A stretch of 64,000 bases of DNA from CBDCVA01 sp965222935 [NCBI: Candidatus Latescibacterota bacterium] (GCA_965222935.1 CBDCVA010000002.1:1302001-1366000); one strand, 5' to 3'; positions 9,742 through 18,487 are shown, counted from the stretch's first letter. Notes: generated by a model from the letters alone, not told the origin. Numbers and translations: made by a program.

Positions 9742-10350
9742 CTACGTAGCCGCCGCGTAGTTGGCCGCTACGTGGTCCCAGTCGATCACGTTCCACACCG
9801 CGGCGATGTAGTCGGGCCGCCGGTTCTGGTAATTCAAGTAATAGGCGTGCTCCCACACATCGATGCCGAAGATCGGCGTGCGCCCTTCCATGAGAGGGCT
9901 GTCCTGATTGGGCGTCGATTCGACGACCAGATTGCCGCCGTCAACGGAGAGCCACCCCCAGCCGCTCCCAAAGCGGGTTGTAGCGGCCTGTGATAGCTGA
10001 TCTTTGAGAGCGGCAAAGCTCCCGAAGGCCGCATTGACCGCGTCAGCGAGGGCGCCCGAGGGCTCTCCACCGCCGCTTCCTGACAGCGTGGGCCAGAACA
10101 GTGAGTGGTTGGCGTGGCCGCCTCCGTTGTTACGGACCGCGGTTCGAATGGCTTCGGGGACGCTACTCAGGTCGCCGATGAGGTCCTCGGCGCTCTTGCC
10201 CTCAAGGGCAGCGTTCCCCTGAAGGGCGTTGTTGAGGTTGGTGACGTAAGTGTTATGATGCCTGTCGTGATGGATCTCCATCGTCTGCGCGTCGATATGC
10301 GGCTCGAGCGCGTCGAACGCGTAAGGTAGCGCGGGCAGTGAGTGTGCCAT
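9742..10350 (-). CDS. sod: Superoxide dismutase, Fe/Mn family
   Basis: Converts superoxide to oxygen and hydrogen peroxide in the cytoplasm. ATG at 10350 is preferred (202 residues) because a strong ribosome site GGAGGGA lies 7 bases upstream and it gives the canonical N-terminus [15 protein letters not shown]; the frame is open further upstream without a family match. Metal ligands are visible: H27 in [13 protein letters not shown], the histidine in [10 protein letters not shown], and the aspartate and histidine in [11 protein letters not shown]. Metal preference (Fe or Mn) cannot be settled by reading. It is the last gene of the leftward run and lies 107 bases after a Fur-ferritin fusion gene; a promoter-like TTGACA element lies between them, so it may be both cotranscribed and separately controlled. 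Confidence 0.94.
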   Translation of the reverse strand: MAHSLPALPYAFDALEPHIDAQTMEIHHDRHHNTYVTNLNNALQGNAALEGKSAEDLIGDLSSVPEAIRTAVRNNGGGHANHSLFWPTLSGSGGGEPSGALADAVNAAFGSFAALKDQLSQAATTRFGSGWGWLSVDGGNLVVESTPNQDSPLMEGRTPIFGIDVWEHAYYLNYQNRRPDYIAAVWNVIDWDHVAANYAAAT

Positions 10351-10433
10351 GGTGATCTCCCTCCTCGAAGTACGTCCTCCGTCCGATAGACACATGCCGC
10401 CGGTGCCCGGGAATGCCAGCGGAATCGTACGTT

Positions 10434-10461
10434 AACTTAAGCCGAGCGTTTTTGTTGTCAA
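10434..10461 (-). promoter_or_regulatory. Candidate sigma-70 type promoter for sod
   Basis: Reading the minus strand, TTGACA (10461-10456) is followed after 16 bases by TAAGTT (10439-10434). The first box is a perfect -35 consensus; the second matches only 3 of 6 bases of a -10. It overlaps the stop codon of the Fur-ferritin fusion gene and would give a leader of about 80 bases for sod. The region between it and the start is a natural place for a Fur-type operator, but I see no clear Fur box. Confidence 0.35.
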
Positions 10462-11453
10462 GGCGCGTCGGGGGCGGTTTCGTCTTGCCTCCCGTCGGCC
10501 ATTGTGAGCTCGCGCTCCTCCACTTGGAGGACCTCCAGATGCGCCTCCTCCTGCGCAGCCAAATGATTGAAGGCATCGCGCAGCTTGGGATCGGTGGCCG
10601 TGGCGCCGAGCTTTCGGTAGAGTTCGGCGACATGGTTCTCGTCCGCGAGCGCCATCTCCATCGCCGTCTGGCGCGAGGCCTTCGTGCGCGCGGCCGCGTT
10701 CACCCACTCCGCCTCGCCGCTGGCCACGTAGTCGCGCCCCGTGAGCCGGTGGTAGTGGTAACGTAACAGCTCAACGTGGTCGGCCTCGAGCACTGCGAGA
10801 TCCTCAAAAGCCGCGCGACCCTCGAGCGTGTCAGCACTTTCGGCGATCAGCGTGTAAGCCTCGCGCGCTTGAGTCTCGACCGCGATGGCCAGTTCCAGCG
10901 CGCCAACGTCCTCCGTCGGCACCTCGCCCCGCAGCCGTTCCAGCGCCGACTTAGGCAGCGCCTCCTCTCTCACCTGACAGCGCTGACAGCGGCCAAAGAG
11001 CTGGATGCACCTAGTCGTCATCTGGAAGCCCGACATATCAGCAACGCGGCGAAAGGCCGCCTCGATTTGCGGCTCGGTGAACTCCTCGATGGCGCCGCAT
11101 TCGACGCAAGTTAGATGGCCGTGCGGAAGCGCCTTGGCGACCGGCTCGAAGTAGGCCTGCCGCTCGCCAGCACCGCACACGGTGCGTACTAGCCCCACCT
11201 TGACCAGAAGGTCTAGCGTTCGATAGATGCTCGCCAGCGACACGCGCCGCCTAGCGCGCTTGAGCTGAGCGCGGACATCCTCAGCGGAAACGTGCACTCG
11301 CACGCCCAGCAGGATCTCCAAGACAGCGCGACGCTCGCCGGTAAGCTTGAGGCCATGCGCGTTGAGGTGCTGCCGAAAGTTCTCAGCGGCACGTTCAACC
11401 TGCGGGGCATTAGACCTGTATGTCGGAGGCGCGGGTTCACTGATGCGTTCCAC
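10458..11453 (-). CDS. Fur-family repressor fused to a rubrerythrin/ferritin-like di-iron domain
   Basis: 331-residue two-domain protein. Residues 20-160 are a Fur/PerR-type regulator: winged helix (LKLTGERRAVLEILL to LASIYRTLDLLVKVGLV), the metal-binding HGHLTCVECG (H111, H113, C116, C119) and a second zinc pair C156/C159 in GRCQRC. Residues 183-312 are a four-helix ferritin-like domain with all expected carboxylate/histidine ligands: E193 (AVETQAR), E223 and H226 (LEADH), E266 or E272 (AMEMALADENH), E302 and H305 (QEEAH). It begins with GTG, 3 bases after the upstream stop, with GGGAGG in front, and is followed by sod. The fusion suggests that iron or peroxide sensing and iron or peroxide handling sit in one molecule. 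I know both families separately; I do not know a described member with this architecture. Confidence 0.9.
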   Translation of the reverse strand: MERISEPAPPTYRSNAPQVERAAENFRQHLNAHGLKLTGERRAVLEILLGVRVHVSAEDVRAQLKRARRRVSLASIYRTLDLLVKVGLVRTVCGAGERQAYFEPVAKALPHGHLTCVECGAIEEFTEPQIEAAFRRVADMSGFQMTTRCIQLFGRCQRCQVREEALPKSALERLRGEVPTEDVGALELAIAVETQAREAYTLIAESADTLEGRAAFEDLAVLEADHVELLRYHYHRLTGRDYVASGEAEWVNAAARTKASRQTAMEMALADENHVAELYRKLGATATDPKLRDAFNHLAAQEEAHLEVLQVEERELTMADGRQDETAPDAP

Positions 11454-11456
11454 GGT

Positions 11457-12551
11457 CTACCTCCCATCCTGACATGGGGGTGTCGCCTTCCGCCAAGCGT
11501 CAAGCAATTCGATCGGCTTGGGGCTCCTCAGCGCCTCGCGCGCCGCGGCGATGCCCTCTTCGATGGACCCCGCGCGCTCGGCAGCATAGAGCGCCAACCC
11601 TGCGTTGAGGACGGTCGTGTCAGAGAGGACGGGGTTACCGACGCCTTCGAGGATGGCCAGCGTTCTCTCGGCCTGATCCGCCGGACCGGGGGAAGTGATA
11701 TCCTTCATGCTGCCCCCACCCAGACCGTACTCCGCGGGATCGAGCGTGAAATCCTCGACGGCGCCATCGGCGACCTTGAAGACCTGTGCCCTGCGAAAGA
11801 TGGGCGTCTCCGGCGAGCCCCCGATCCCGCGGATCAAGATCCCCCGACGAATGCTTGAGCGTGCCATGATTCGCGGCACCTGTTCCTTGCTGCGCGGGTG
11901 GAAGAGACCGCGCATGTGATAGGGTGCGTCCAAGGGATTGAGGCTAATCTCCATGGTGTTGATGGGCGTGCGCAAGCCCACATCCTGCCGGATGCGGTCA
12001 AGATTCGGGTTGTTGAGCGCCCGGTTGACGTCGTGAGTGTTCACGTAGCCGACACCTACCTCCCCAAGCGTCCGAACCGCCGTCTCCAGGTCTCCTTGGG
12101 CGCCGATGCCCAGCGCGGCGAGGACGTCCTGGAGGAGGATGCGGTGCATGGTGTTGCAGTTGCGGGAATCACCGCCGGTGAGAACCACCCGCGCACCGGC
12201 TGCCACGGCCACCAGAGCGGTGGCGGGGCCGAAGTGCATCTCTCGCTCGCGGCCGTCGTAGAAGCCGGAATAATCCACCAGATCGTCGAAATGAGTGGGC
12301 GGCGACTGGTTATACTCCCGCAGGACGTCCAGCATGCCATAGCGCTCATCATCCGAGCTGCCCTTGATGCGTAAGGCCACTAGGAACGTGGCGGCCTGGG
12401 CCTCGCTGCATTTACCCTCGAAGATGTACGTTAGGGCTTCGTGCAGCTCATCAGGCTTCAGGTCCCGCGCGGTCCTGCGGCCGTTGCCGATCTCGTGGAC
12501 GAGATAGCTCATGCGCCTGCGCTGTTCGTAGGCCGTCAGTGGTGCGCTCAC
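11457..12551 (-). CDS. Anthranilate phosphoribosyltransferase-like protein (TrpD2/YbiB type)
   Basis: 364-residue member of the nucleoside-phosphorylase/TrpD fold (glycosyltransferase family 3). The N-terminal helical bundle is recognisable (MSYLVHEIGNG to EAQAATFLVALRIKG), and the C-terminal half has the fold-typical NAGLALYAAE near the end. The phosphoribosyl-pyrophosphate signature of true TrpD (GTGGD and a KHGNR-like loop) is absent; its place is taken by VLTGGDSRNCNTM. It is therefore unlikely to make tryptophan precursors; YbiB relatives bind nucleic acid, and that is one possibility. GTG start with AGGAGG upstream. It lies between glcF and the Fur-ferritin fusion, 3 bases from the latter. 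There are no trp genes around it. Confidence 0.75.
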   Translation of the reverse strand: MSAPLTAYEQRRRMSYLVHEIGNGRRTARDLKPDELHEALTYIFEGKCSEAQAATFLVALRIKGSSDDERYGMLDVLREYNQSPPTHFDDLVDYSGFYDGREREMHFGPATALVAVAAGARVVLTGGDSRNCNTMHRILLQDVLAALGIGAQGDLETAVRTLGEVGVGYVNTHDVNRALNNPNLDRIRQDVGLRTPINTMEISLNPLDAPYHMRGLFHPRSKEQVPRIMARSSIRRGILIRGIGGSPETPIFRRAQVFKVADGAVEDFTLDPAEYGLGGGSMKDITSPGPADQAERTLAILEGVGNPVLSDTTVLNAGLALYAAERAGSIEEGIAAAREALRSPKPIELLDAWRKATPPCQDGR

Positions 12552-12593
12552 TCCTGCTTACACCTCCTGCATGTTTTCCTTGGCCGGTTTCCG

Positions 12594-13952
12594 CTAAGCT
12601 CCATCCGCTCGTGAAGGCACTTCAAGACCATAAGCGCGGGCTAGGAGCTCGATGGGATGAACTACCTCGATGTCGATGCCTTCGCGGCGCGCGCCCCACT
12701 GGAGCTGAAGCACACAGCCCGGGTTGGACGCTGCGATGATCCGGGCATCCGTGGCACGGATATGGCCCATCTTGCGATCGAGCACGCGCGCCGATAGCGC
12801 CGGCTGAACCAGGTTGTAAATGCCTGCGCTGCCGCAACACGCGTCGGATTCGGTAAGCTCCACCAACTCCAGACCCTCGATGGCCGCCAACAGCTCCCGG
12901 GGCTCATCGCGGACGCCTTGGCCGTGGGCCAGGTGACAGGCGTCGTGATAGGTCGCCCTCACGCGGACGGGCAGCGGCGGCGGGGCCAACCCGCCGTCAG
13001 CCAAAAGTTCCGTCACGTCTCGCACCTTCTCAGCGAAAACGCGGGCGCGGTCGGCGTAGTCGGGATCATCCTCCAAGAGCCTTCCGTACGCCTTCATGTG
13101 CGCGCCGCAGCCGGCAGCGTTGACGACAACGGCGTCCACCCCTTCGAGATCGAAGGCATCGAGGTTCAGCCGAGCGAAGTGGACGGCGGCCTCGTGATCG
13201 CCGACGTGGGCGCTAAGCGCTCCACAGCAACGTTGGAAGCGCGGCACGATGACCTCCCAGCCATTGCGTGCGAGGACGCGTGCGGTCATCACGTTGACGT
13301 GGCCGAAGGCGGCATCCATCACACAGCCGACGAGAAGCGCGGCGCGGCCCACCCTTTCACCCACCGCGGGGAGGACCGTCGGCAGCATCGTGCGAGAGGT
13401 GCGCGCCGGCACCGGCGGCATGAGAACCAGCGGCGCGGTCAGACGCGAGGGTATCTCCCCAGGCGGGGCGAGCCGACCGACAACATTCGCCAGGCCCAGT
13501 GTCTGAGCTAGCCGCGTCACGGCGGCCCCCAGAGCCAGAAGCTGAGGCGAGCCCACAACCTTCGTGGCGACGTGTCCAACGAATCGTGCCAAGGGGCCTG
13601 AGCGCCTCATCTCGGTGAGACCTTCCGCCCGGGCCTTCTCGATCAGTTCCCCATAGCGCACGCCCGAAGGGCAAGCGGTCTCACAGGCGCGGCAACCCAG
13701 GCAGCGGTCGAGGTGCTCGACAACGCCGGGACCCGCTTCGAGCCTGCCCTCGGCGATGGCGCGCATATAGTGAATGCGGCCACGGGGGGAATCGGCCTCG
13801 ATACCCAACTCTACATAGGTCGGGCAGTAGGGTAGGCACAGCCCGCAGTGGATGCAGTCGAGAAGCCGTTCGTCGAGCAGGCTGCCCTCGGGATCGGTCC
13901 GCGCGACCGTCTGCACGTCGTCATGCATCACTTTCACCAAGCCGTTGGGCAT
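12594..13952 (-). CDS. glcF: Glycolate oxidase iron-sulfur subunit
   Basis: Electron-transfer subunit of the glycolate (or related 2-hydroxyacid) oxidase complex with GlcD and GlcE. Two [4Fe-4S] motifs are seen: C33, C36, C39, C43 and C84, C87, C90, C94, each of the CxxCxxCxxxCP kind. Two CCG domains follow, marked by RCCGALSAH and DACCGSAG, which bind further Fe-S clusters or support heterodisulfide-like electron transfer. The 452-residue length fits the family (about 400-450). It lies 23 bases after glcE on the same strand. Electrons would pass from FAD in GlcD/GlcE to a membrane carrier. No membrane segment is visible, so it is peripheral. Confidence 0.93.
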   Translation of the reverse strand: MPNGLVKVMHDDVQTVARTDPEGSLLDERLLDCIHCGLCLPYCPTYVELGIEADSPRGRIHYMRAIAEGRLEAGPGVVEHLDRCLGCRACETACPSGVRYGELIEKARAEGLTEMRRSGPLARFVGHVATKVVGSPQLLALGAAVTRLAQTLGLANVVGRLAPPGEIPSRLTAPLVLMPPVPARTSRTMLPTVLPAVGERVGRAALLVGCVMDAAFGHVNVMTARVLARNGWEVIVPRFQRCCGALSAHVGDHEAAVHFARLNLDAFDLEGVDAVVVNAAGCGAHMKAYGRLLEDDPDYADRARVFAEKVRDVTELLADGGLAPPPLPVRVRATYHDACHLAHGQGVRDEPRELLAAIEGLELVELTESDACCGSAGIYNLVQPALSARVLDRKMGHIRATDARIIAASNPGCVLQLQWGARREGIDIEVVHPIELLARAYGLEVPSRADGA

Positions 13953-13975
13953 GAAGGGCCTTTCTGCTCGTCGCC

Positions 13976-15277
13976 TCAGAGTCCCGCCGCGAAGCGCCCT
14001 GGGCTCATAACGCCCGCAGGATCGACGCGCCTTTTGAGTGCGGCCATAAGCGAGGCGCTATCCCCCGGGTTGCCCCAGACGTCAAGGCTCTCTTTGACAC
14101 CGAGCATCGCCCGCTCGACGAACAGATGCCCCCCGGAGGCATAAGCCAGCCGCCTCAACTCGCCAACCCAATCGGCTGCGGCTTCGTCGCCAGGTGCTCC
14201 CTCAGCCAAGCGAGCGACGACGGTGCCATCCTCCACGTGAACGAGGTAGGTGACCGGTGAAGCGGCCGATTCCAATGCCTCGCACAGGGGCGGCACAGCG
14301 GTCGGTAGGACGGAACCGCGCAAGACCAGATCTCCCGGCCCCGCTGTAAAATCGCAGACGGCCGCATAGACGGCATCCAGAGCCTCGGTCGGCACCGGAA
14401 CCGCTCTGCCCTCAAGCTGCGCGGCCTGATCGGTCTGCCAGACCACATCCGCCTCGACACCGTTGAACCCCAAGAGTACGGCGTAGGCTGGCGGCTCGGC
14501 TCCATTGCCGGCCGTGCCCAGGATCTCCCGCGCGGCCAGCGGACTCAGGACCACGGCATAGGAGGGCGCCAGACCGGCCGCGCGGACGGTGCGCATGACA
14601 TCCCAAGCTTCGTCGAACCCCGACGCGCGCACGAATAGCGCCGTCCGCGACGCGTACGCCGGTTCCAGCTTGAAGATGCACTCGACGATGATCCCCAACG
14701 TACCGAAGGAGCCGACGAAGAGCTTACCGAAATCGTAGCCCGTGACGTTCTTGACCACCTTTCCACCCGCGCGGAGAAAGCGCCCCGTAGCATCCACGGC
14801 AGCCAAGCCGATGATACGATCGCGCAGGGCGCCGTGCCTTGCCCGGCGCGGACCGTTGCTATTCGAGGCCGCGACACCACCCACGGTGGCCTGATCCTGT
14901 CGCGGCGGGTCCACCGGGACCGTCTGGCCGTGCGCCGCGAGCTCGGATTGCATCTCGGCCCATCGCCGGCCGGCGGGAACGCGCGCGACGAGGTCTTCGG
15001 GGTCATGGGCGATCTCACCTTCGAGGCGCGTCAGGTCTACCACGAGGTCGAGCGCTCGCGGCGGCATGCCGAACGCCATGCGCGTCCCACCTCCCCAGGG
15101 GATGATCGCGAGTTCCCGGGCGTTGGCCAGACGGACCACCTCCTGGACCTCGGAGACCGAGCGAGGGTAGACGACGGCGCGTGGCGTCATCCCGTCCACC
15201 GCGTAATCCGCGGGCTCGGTGAGTATGCCATCACCACCCACGATCCGGGCCAGAGCATCAATGGGGGCAGTGACCAT
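13976..15277 (-). CDS. glcE: Glycolate oxidase FAD-binding subunit
   Basis: 433-residue flavoprotein of the PCMH/VAO family. The FAD-binding block is LAIIPWGGGTRMAFG followed by VGGVAASNSNGPRRARHG and VKNVTGYDFGKLFVGSFGTLG, the last being a hallmark of GlcE. The C-terminal FAD-oxidase domain ends with LMAALKRRVDPAGVMSPGRF. It is longer than the E. coli subunit (350 residues) but similar to other bacterial forms. It begins 10 bases after the glcD stop, so the three subunits are a tight transcription unit. It functions only with GlcD and GlcF in the cytoplasmic complex that oxidises glycolate to glyoxylate. Confidence 0.92.
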   Translation of the reverse strand: MVTAPIDALARIVGGDGILTEPADYAVDGMTPRAVVYPRSVSEVQEVVRLANARELAIIPWGGGTRMAFGMPPRALDLVVDLTRLEGEIAHDPEDLVARVPAGRRWAEMQSELAAHGQTVPVDPPRQDQATVGGVAASNSNGPRRARHGALRDRIIGLAAVDATGRFLRAGGKVVKNVTGYDFGKLFVGSFGTLGIIVECIFKLEPAYASRTALFVRASGFDEAWDVMRTVRAAGLAPSYAVVLSPLAAREILGTAGNGAEPPAYAVLLGFNGVEADVVWQTDQAAQLEGRAVPVPTEALDAVYAAVCDFTAGPGDLVLRGSVLPTAVPPLCEALESAASPVTYLVHVEDGTVVARLAEGAPGDEAAADWVGELRRLAYASGGHLFVERAMLGVKESLDVWGNPGDSASLMAALKRRVDPAGVMSPGRFAAGL

Positions 15278-15287
15278 CGATGGAGCC

Positions 15288-16718
15288 TCAGGCCACCTGG
15301 CGTTTGCGAGGCACGTAGGCCTCGCCGCAGGTCTTGCTGGTGGGAAAGACCTTGTCGGGATTGCACCGCCCGTCGGGGTTGAAGACCTCCTTGACGGCCC
15401 ACATGAAGTCCATGTCGTCGGGACTGAAGATTTCGCTCATGAGGTTGCGCTTTTCGACGCCGATTCCATGTTCGCCCGTGATGCTGCCACCAACGGCGAT
15501 GCACTCGCGCAGGATCTCCTCGCCCGCAGCGATGACCTTCTTGACCTGTTCGGGATCGCGCTCATCGAAGAGCAAAAGCGGGTGGAGATTGCCGTCACCC
15601 GCGTGGAAGACGTTGGCGATGCGCAATCCGTACCGTTCGCTGATCTCAAGGATTCTACCCAGCACGGCCGGCAGGGCCGAACGCGGGATGACGCCGTCCT
15701 GCGTCACGTAGCTCGCCGCCAGCCGTCCGATGGCACCGAAAGCTCGCTTGCGCGCGGCCCAAAGCTTCATACGCTCGCGGTCATCCTTCGCCATACGGAT
15801 CTCGACCGCACCCGCCTCCCGCATGAGGCGCTGGACCGGCTCGACCTGGCTTTCGACGCCCGCCTCAATACCGTCCAGCTCGACGATCAGCACGGCCCCG
15901 GCGTCGAGAGGGAAGCCGAAGTGGAAAGCGGCCTCGACCGCCTGTGTAATGGGGTTGTCCATCATCTCCATGGCAGCGGGGATGATGCCTGCAGCGATGA
16001 TGGCACTCACAGCGCGTGAAGCGTCCTCGGGCGAGCCGAAGATGCCCAAAAAGGTCTTGACATGCCGGGGCAGGGGCGTCAGTTGCACGACGGCGGTGGT
16101 GGCGATCCCCATAGTGCCCTCGCTGCCCACGAAGACGCCGCGCAGGTCGTAACCGGGGGCATCGGGGGTCTTGCCGCCCAGCCAGACGACTTCGCCATCG
16201 GGCAAGACCACTTCGACCCCTAGCACATGATATGAGGTGGCGCCATACTTGAGGCAGTGGGGTCCACCGGAGTTTTCCGAGAGATTGCCGCCGATAGTGC
16301 AAGCCTGCTGGCTGGAGGGATCGGGCGCGAAATGGAGACCCGTGGGCTTGACATGGTCGGAGAGTCTCAGGTTGATGCAGCCCGTTTCCACGACGGCCAG
16401 GCGGTTCTCCACATCCACCTCAAGGACATCCGTCATGCGGGTGGTGACGACGATGACCGCATCATCCACCGCCAGCGCCCCACCGGAGAGGCCCGTGCCG
16501 GCACCGCGCGGGACGAAGGGGATGTCACCATCGGATAGAACTTTCAGTACGCGACTCACCTGGTCGGTGCCTTTGGGCAGCACGACACAGCGCGGGATGG
16601 CGCGGCTGATCGTGTAGGCGTCGCACTCGTAGACGATCATCTCCTCGGGCCGCTCCAGGACCCACTCCGGTCCGACGATCTCACCGAGCTTGGCGCCGAG
16701 TTCAGTGGACATCGCCAT
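15288..16718 (-). CDS. glcD: Glycolate oxidase catalytic FAD subunit
   Basis: 476-residue FAD-linked oxidase that oxidises glycolate or a related 2-hydroxyacid such as D-lactate. The FAD-binding region carries VPRGAGTGLSGGA and IGGNLSENSGGPHCLKYG, and the C-terminal region has the conserved HAGDGNLHP and GEHGIGVEKR motifs. The ribosome site GGGGGAA overlaps the stop codon of the upstream PHP gene, so the start at 16718 is well placed. Together with glcE and glcF it forms a complete GlcDEF set. Side production of reduced oxygen species by flavin oxidases may be relevant to the sod gene further down the same run, but that is inference. Confidence 0.93.
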   Translation of the reverse strand: MAMSTELGAKLGEIVGPEWVLERPEEMIVYECDAYTISRAIPRCVVLPKGTDQVSRVLKVLSDGDIPFVPRGAGTGLSGGALAVDDAVIVVTTRMTDVLEVDVENRLAVVETGCINLRLSDHVKPTGLHFAPDPSSQQACTIGGNLSENSGGPHCLKYGATSYHVLGVEVVLPDGEVVWLGGKTPDAPGYDLRGVFVGSEGTMGIATTAVVQLTPLPRHVKTFLGIFGSPEDASRAVSAIIAAGIIPAAMEMMDNPITQAVEAAFHFGFPLDAGAVLIVELDGIEAGVESQVEPVQRLMREAGAVEIRMAKDDRERMKLWAARKRAFGAIGRLAASYVTQDGVIPRSALPAVLGRILEISERYGLRIANVFHAGDGNLHPLLLFDERDPEQVKKVIAAGEEILRECIAVGGSITGEHGIGVEKRNLMSEIFSPDDMDFMWAVKEVFNPDGRCNPDKVFPTSKTCGEAYVPRKRQVA

Positions 16719-16723
16719 TCCCC

Positions 16724-17551
16724 CTATGCTGAGGTTGCCAACCGGGCCGCGCGCGCAGCTTCCAGCGTCTCTAACACCGCGTCCTCGACGGGCGGCGAGC
16801 CGAGTTCATCCGTATCTCTCATGCCGTGAAAATCCGAGCCGCCCGTAGCGACCAAGCCGAAGTCGGTGGCGAGGGCGAGAAGCTCCACGACCGTCAAGGG
16901 ATCGTGTCTGGGATGCCAGACTTCGATGCCGTCCAGGCCCGCGCGTACGAGGCGGGCGACGGTCCCACTATCGACTTCCAGGCCGGGATGCGCGAGCACG
17001 GCCAGCCCGCGTGCGCCGTGGATCAAGTCAATGGCCTGCTCGGAGGAGGGTATGTGCCGGGAGACATTGGCCTCGCGCCCGTCACCAATGTAGCGTGCGA
17101 AGGCTTCGCCCATCGTGGACACCAGCCCGCGTGCGACCAGCGCGGCAGCCAGATGGGGCCGCCCCACACTCTGGCCGTTCGCCTGGGCACGGACATCCGC
17201 CATGCCGACGGCAAGCCCCAGCGTCTGGCAGCGCTCGACCATGTTTGCCATCCGCAGTTCCCTATCCCGGCGCAGGTCGGCCAAGGCCACTGCAAACTGC
17301 GGCTCGCCTGCTTCGATGAAATAACCCAATAGGTGTACCTCGCAGCCCTCGTCGGTCGCACCCAACTCGACGCCAGCAACGACATCCACGCCCCACCGCG
17401 AGCTCTCCATCCGAGCAGGAGCCAGGCCCGCCGTGGTGTCGTGGTCGGTGAGCGCCACAGCGGTTAGGCCACGCTCAGCAGCGTAGGCTACAAGCGCAGC
17501 GGGGTCGAAGCGGCCATCGGAGGCCGTCGAATGTGTATGAAGATCAACCAT
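16724..17551 (-). CDS. PHP-domain phosphoesterase (nucleoside 3',5'-bisphosphate phosphatase/RNase AM-like)
   Basis: 275-residue protein with the polymerase-and-histidinol-phosphatase fold: HTHSTASDG at residues 5-13, ALTDHDT, GVELG, HLLGYF and, at the end, GGSDFHG, which together provide the metal-binding histidines and aspartates. The length and motif order match the COG0613 group, which includes enzymes acting on 3',5'-bisphosphate nucleotides and on RNA 5' ends. It is the first gene of the leftward run and ends 5 bases before glcD. The AT-rich region upstream (17552-17713) separates it from the divergent iron-sulfur operon and should contain both promoters. Substrate cannot be determined from sequence. 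Confidence 0.87.
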   Translation of the reverse strand: MVDLHTHSTASDGRFDPAALVAYAAERGLTAVALTDHDTTAGLAPARMESSRWGVDVVAGVELGATDEGCEVHLLGYFIEAGEPQFAVALADLRRDRELRMANMVERCQTLGLAVGMADVRAQANGQSVGRPHLAAALVARGLVSTMGEAFARYIGDGREANVSRHIPSSEQAIDLIHGARGLAVLAHPGLEVDSGTVARLVRAGLDGIEVWHPRHDPLTVVELLALATDFGLVATGGSDFHGMRDTDELGSPPVEDAVLETLEAARAARLATSA

Positions 17552-17713
17552 AGATGAAATAGGATACCGCCGCCGCGCTCCCAGGTCAAGGACTCGCTCG
17601 GCCAGTGGGTTGGGACGAGGTCAGGTGTTTTATAACCTCTTACTAAAAAAAGTTGCCATGCCCTCGCGGGGGCACATATATTTTGACAGACACTTGAATA
17701 GAGGGGGGCGAGC

Positions 17714-18340
17714 GTGGCAGCTTCTACGCGCCAAGAGATTCTTGTTATGCTTAAGCGTAACAACGCAATGACGGTTGCAGCGTTGAGCAAAGCACTTGGG
17801 ATCACAGCCGTGGGAGTGCGGCAGCACCTGGTGGGGCTGGAACGCGACGGCTACGTGAAAGCGACACCCATGCGCCAGAAGATTGGGCGGCCGGTCAACG
17901 TTTACCGTCTGACGGAGGCATCGGCCTCGCTGTTCCCATCCGACTACGAGGGGTTGCTCGTGGGTATCCTTTCCCACTTGAAGGAGCTCGACGGGTCAGG
18001 CAAGATCGCAAAGCTGCTTCGGGTCCGCGCTGAAGCGTACAAGCGCGCTCACCGCGCCGAGATCACCGTGTCGCCCGAGCTAGGCGAACGCGTGCGCCGG
18101 CTATGCGCGATCCGCGACAACGAAGGGTTCTACGCCGAGTGCCATCCCCAGCGCGACGGCAGCTTCCGGCTGGTCGAACATCATTGCCCGATTCACGCGG
18201 TGGCCAAGGACTGCCCCGAAGCGTGCGACTCGGAGCGCAAACTGTTCGAGGACCTCTTGGGCGCGAGGGTGGTGCGGGAATCGGCCGTGGCCTCGGGTGA
18301 TGAGCAGTGTTGCTTCCACATCAAGGCCGAGGAGAAGTAG
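17714..18340 (+). CDS. SufR-like iron-sulfur transcriptional regulator (COG2345)
   Basis: 208-residue DNA-binding protein. Residues 8-58 form a winged helix (MTVAALSKALGITAVGVRQH). The C-terminal part holds a cysteine-rich region: C143, C158 and C167 and C171 in HHCPIHAVAKDCPEAC, then C199/C200, matching the pattern of the COG2345 group to which SufR, a [4Fe-4S] repressor of suf genes, belongs. GTG start with a GGGGGG ribosome site. It is placed directly before iscS, 148 bases upstream, so it most likely senses cluster status and controls this operon. In proteobacterial isc operons the position is occupied by IscR, an unrelated Rrf2-family protein. No typical IscR gene is seen. Confidence 0.85.
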   Translation: MAASTRQEILVMLKRNNAMTVAALSKALGITAVGVRQHLVGLERDGYVKATPMRQKIGRPVNVYRLTEASASLFPSDYEGLLVGILSHLKELDGSGKIAKLLRVRAEAYKRAHRAEITVSPELGERVRRLCAIRDNEGFYAECHPQRDGSFRLVEHHCPIHAVAKDCPEACDSERKLFEDLLGARVVRESAVASGDEQCCFHIKAEEK

Positions 18341-18373
18341 TTGACGCGCGAGGCGACTTTTGAAAGATTTTAC

Positions 18374-18401
18374 TTGACAAAGTCGTTGCAGCTTTTACCT
18401 T
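18374..18401 (+). promoter_or_regulatory. Candidate promoter before iscS
   Basis: TTGACA at 18374-18379 is followed after 16 bases by TACCTT at 18396-18401; the first box is perfect, the second is weak (3 of 6). A short inverted repeat, GACTTT and AAAGTC, flanks the -35 box (18354 to about 18384) and could be an operator for the SufR-like protein encoded just upstream. This would give iscS its own start site in addition to read-through from the regulator gene. Confidence 0.38.
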
Positions 18402-18487
18402 TCTTAGGCCAAACGCGAAAAGCGAACCCTAGAGATGAAGCTGACAAGGTTGTGTCCAAGTTGGGTCGTTGGGGGAAGGGATAGCGC

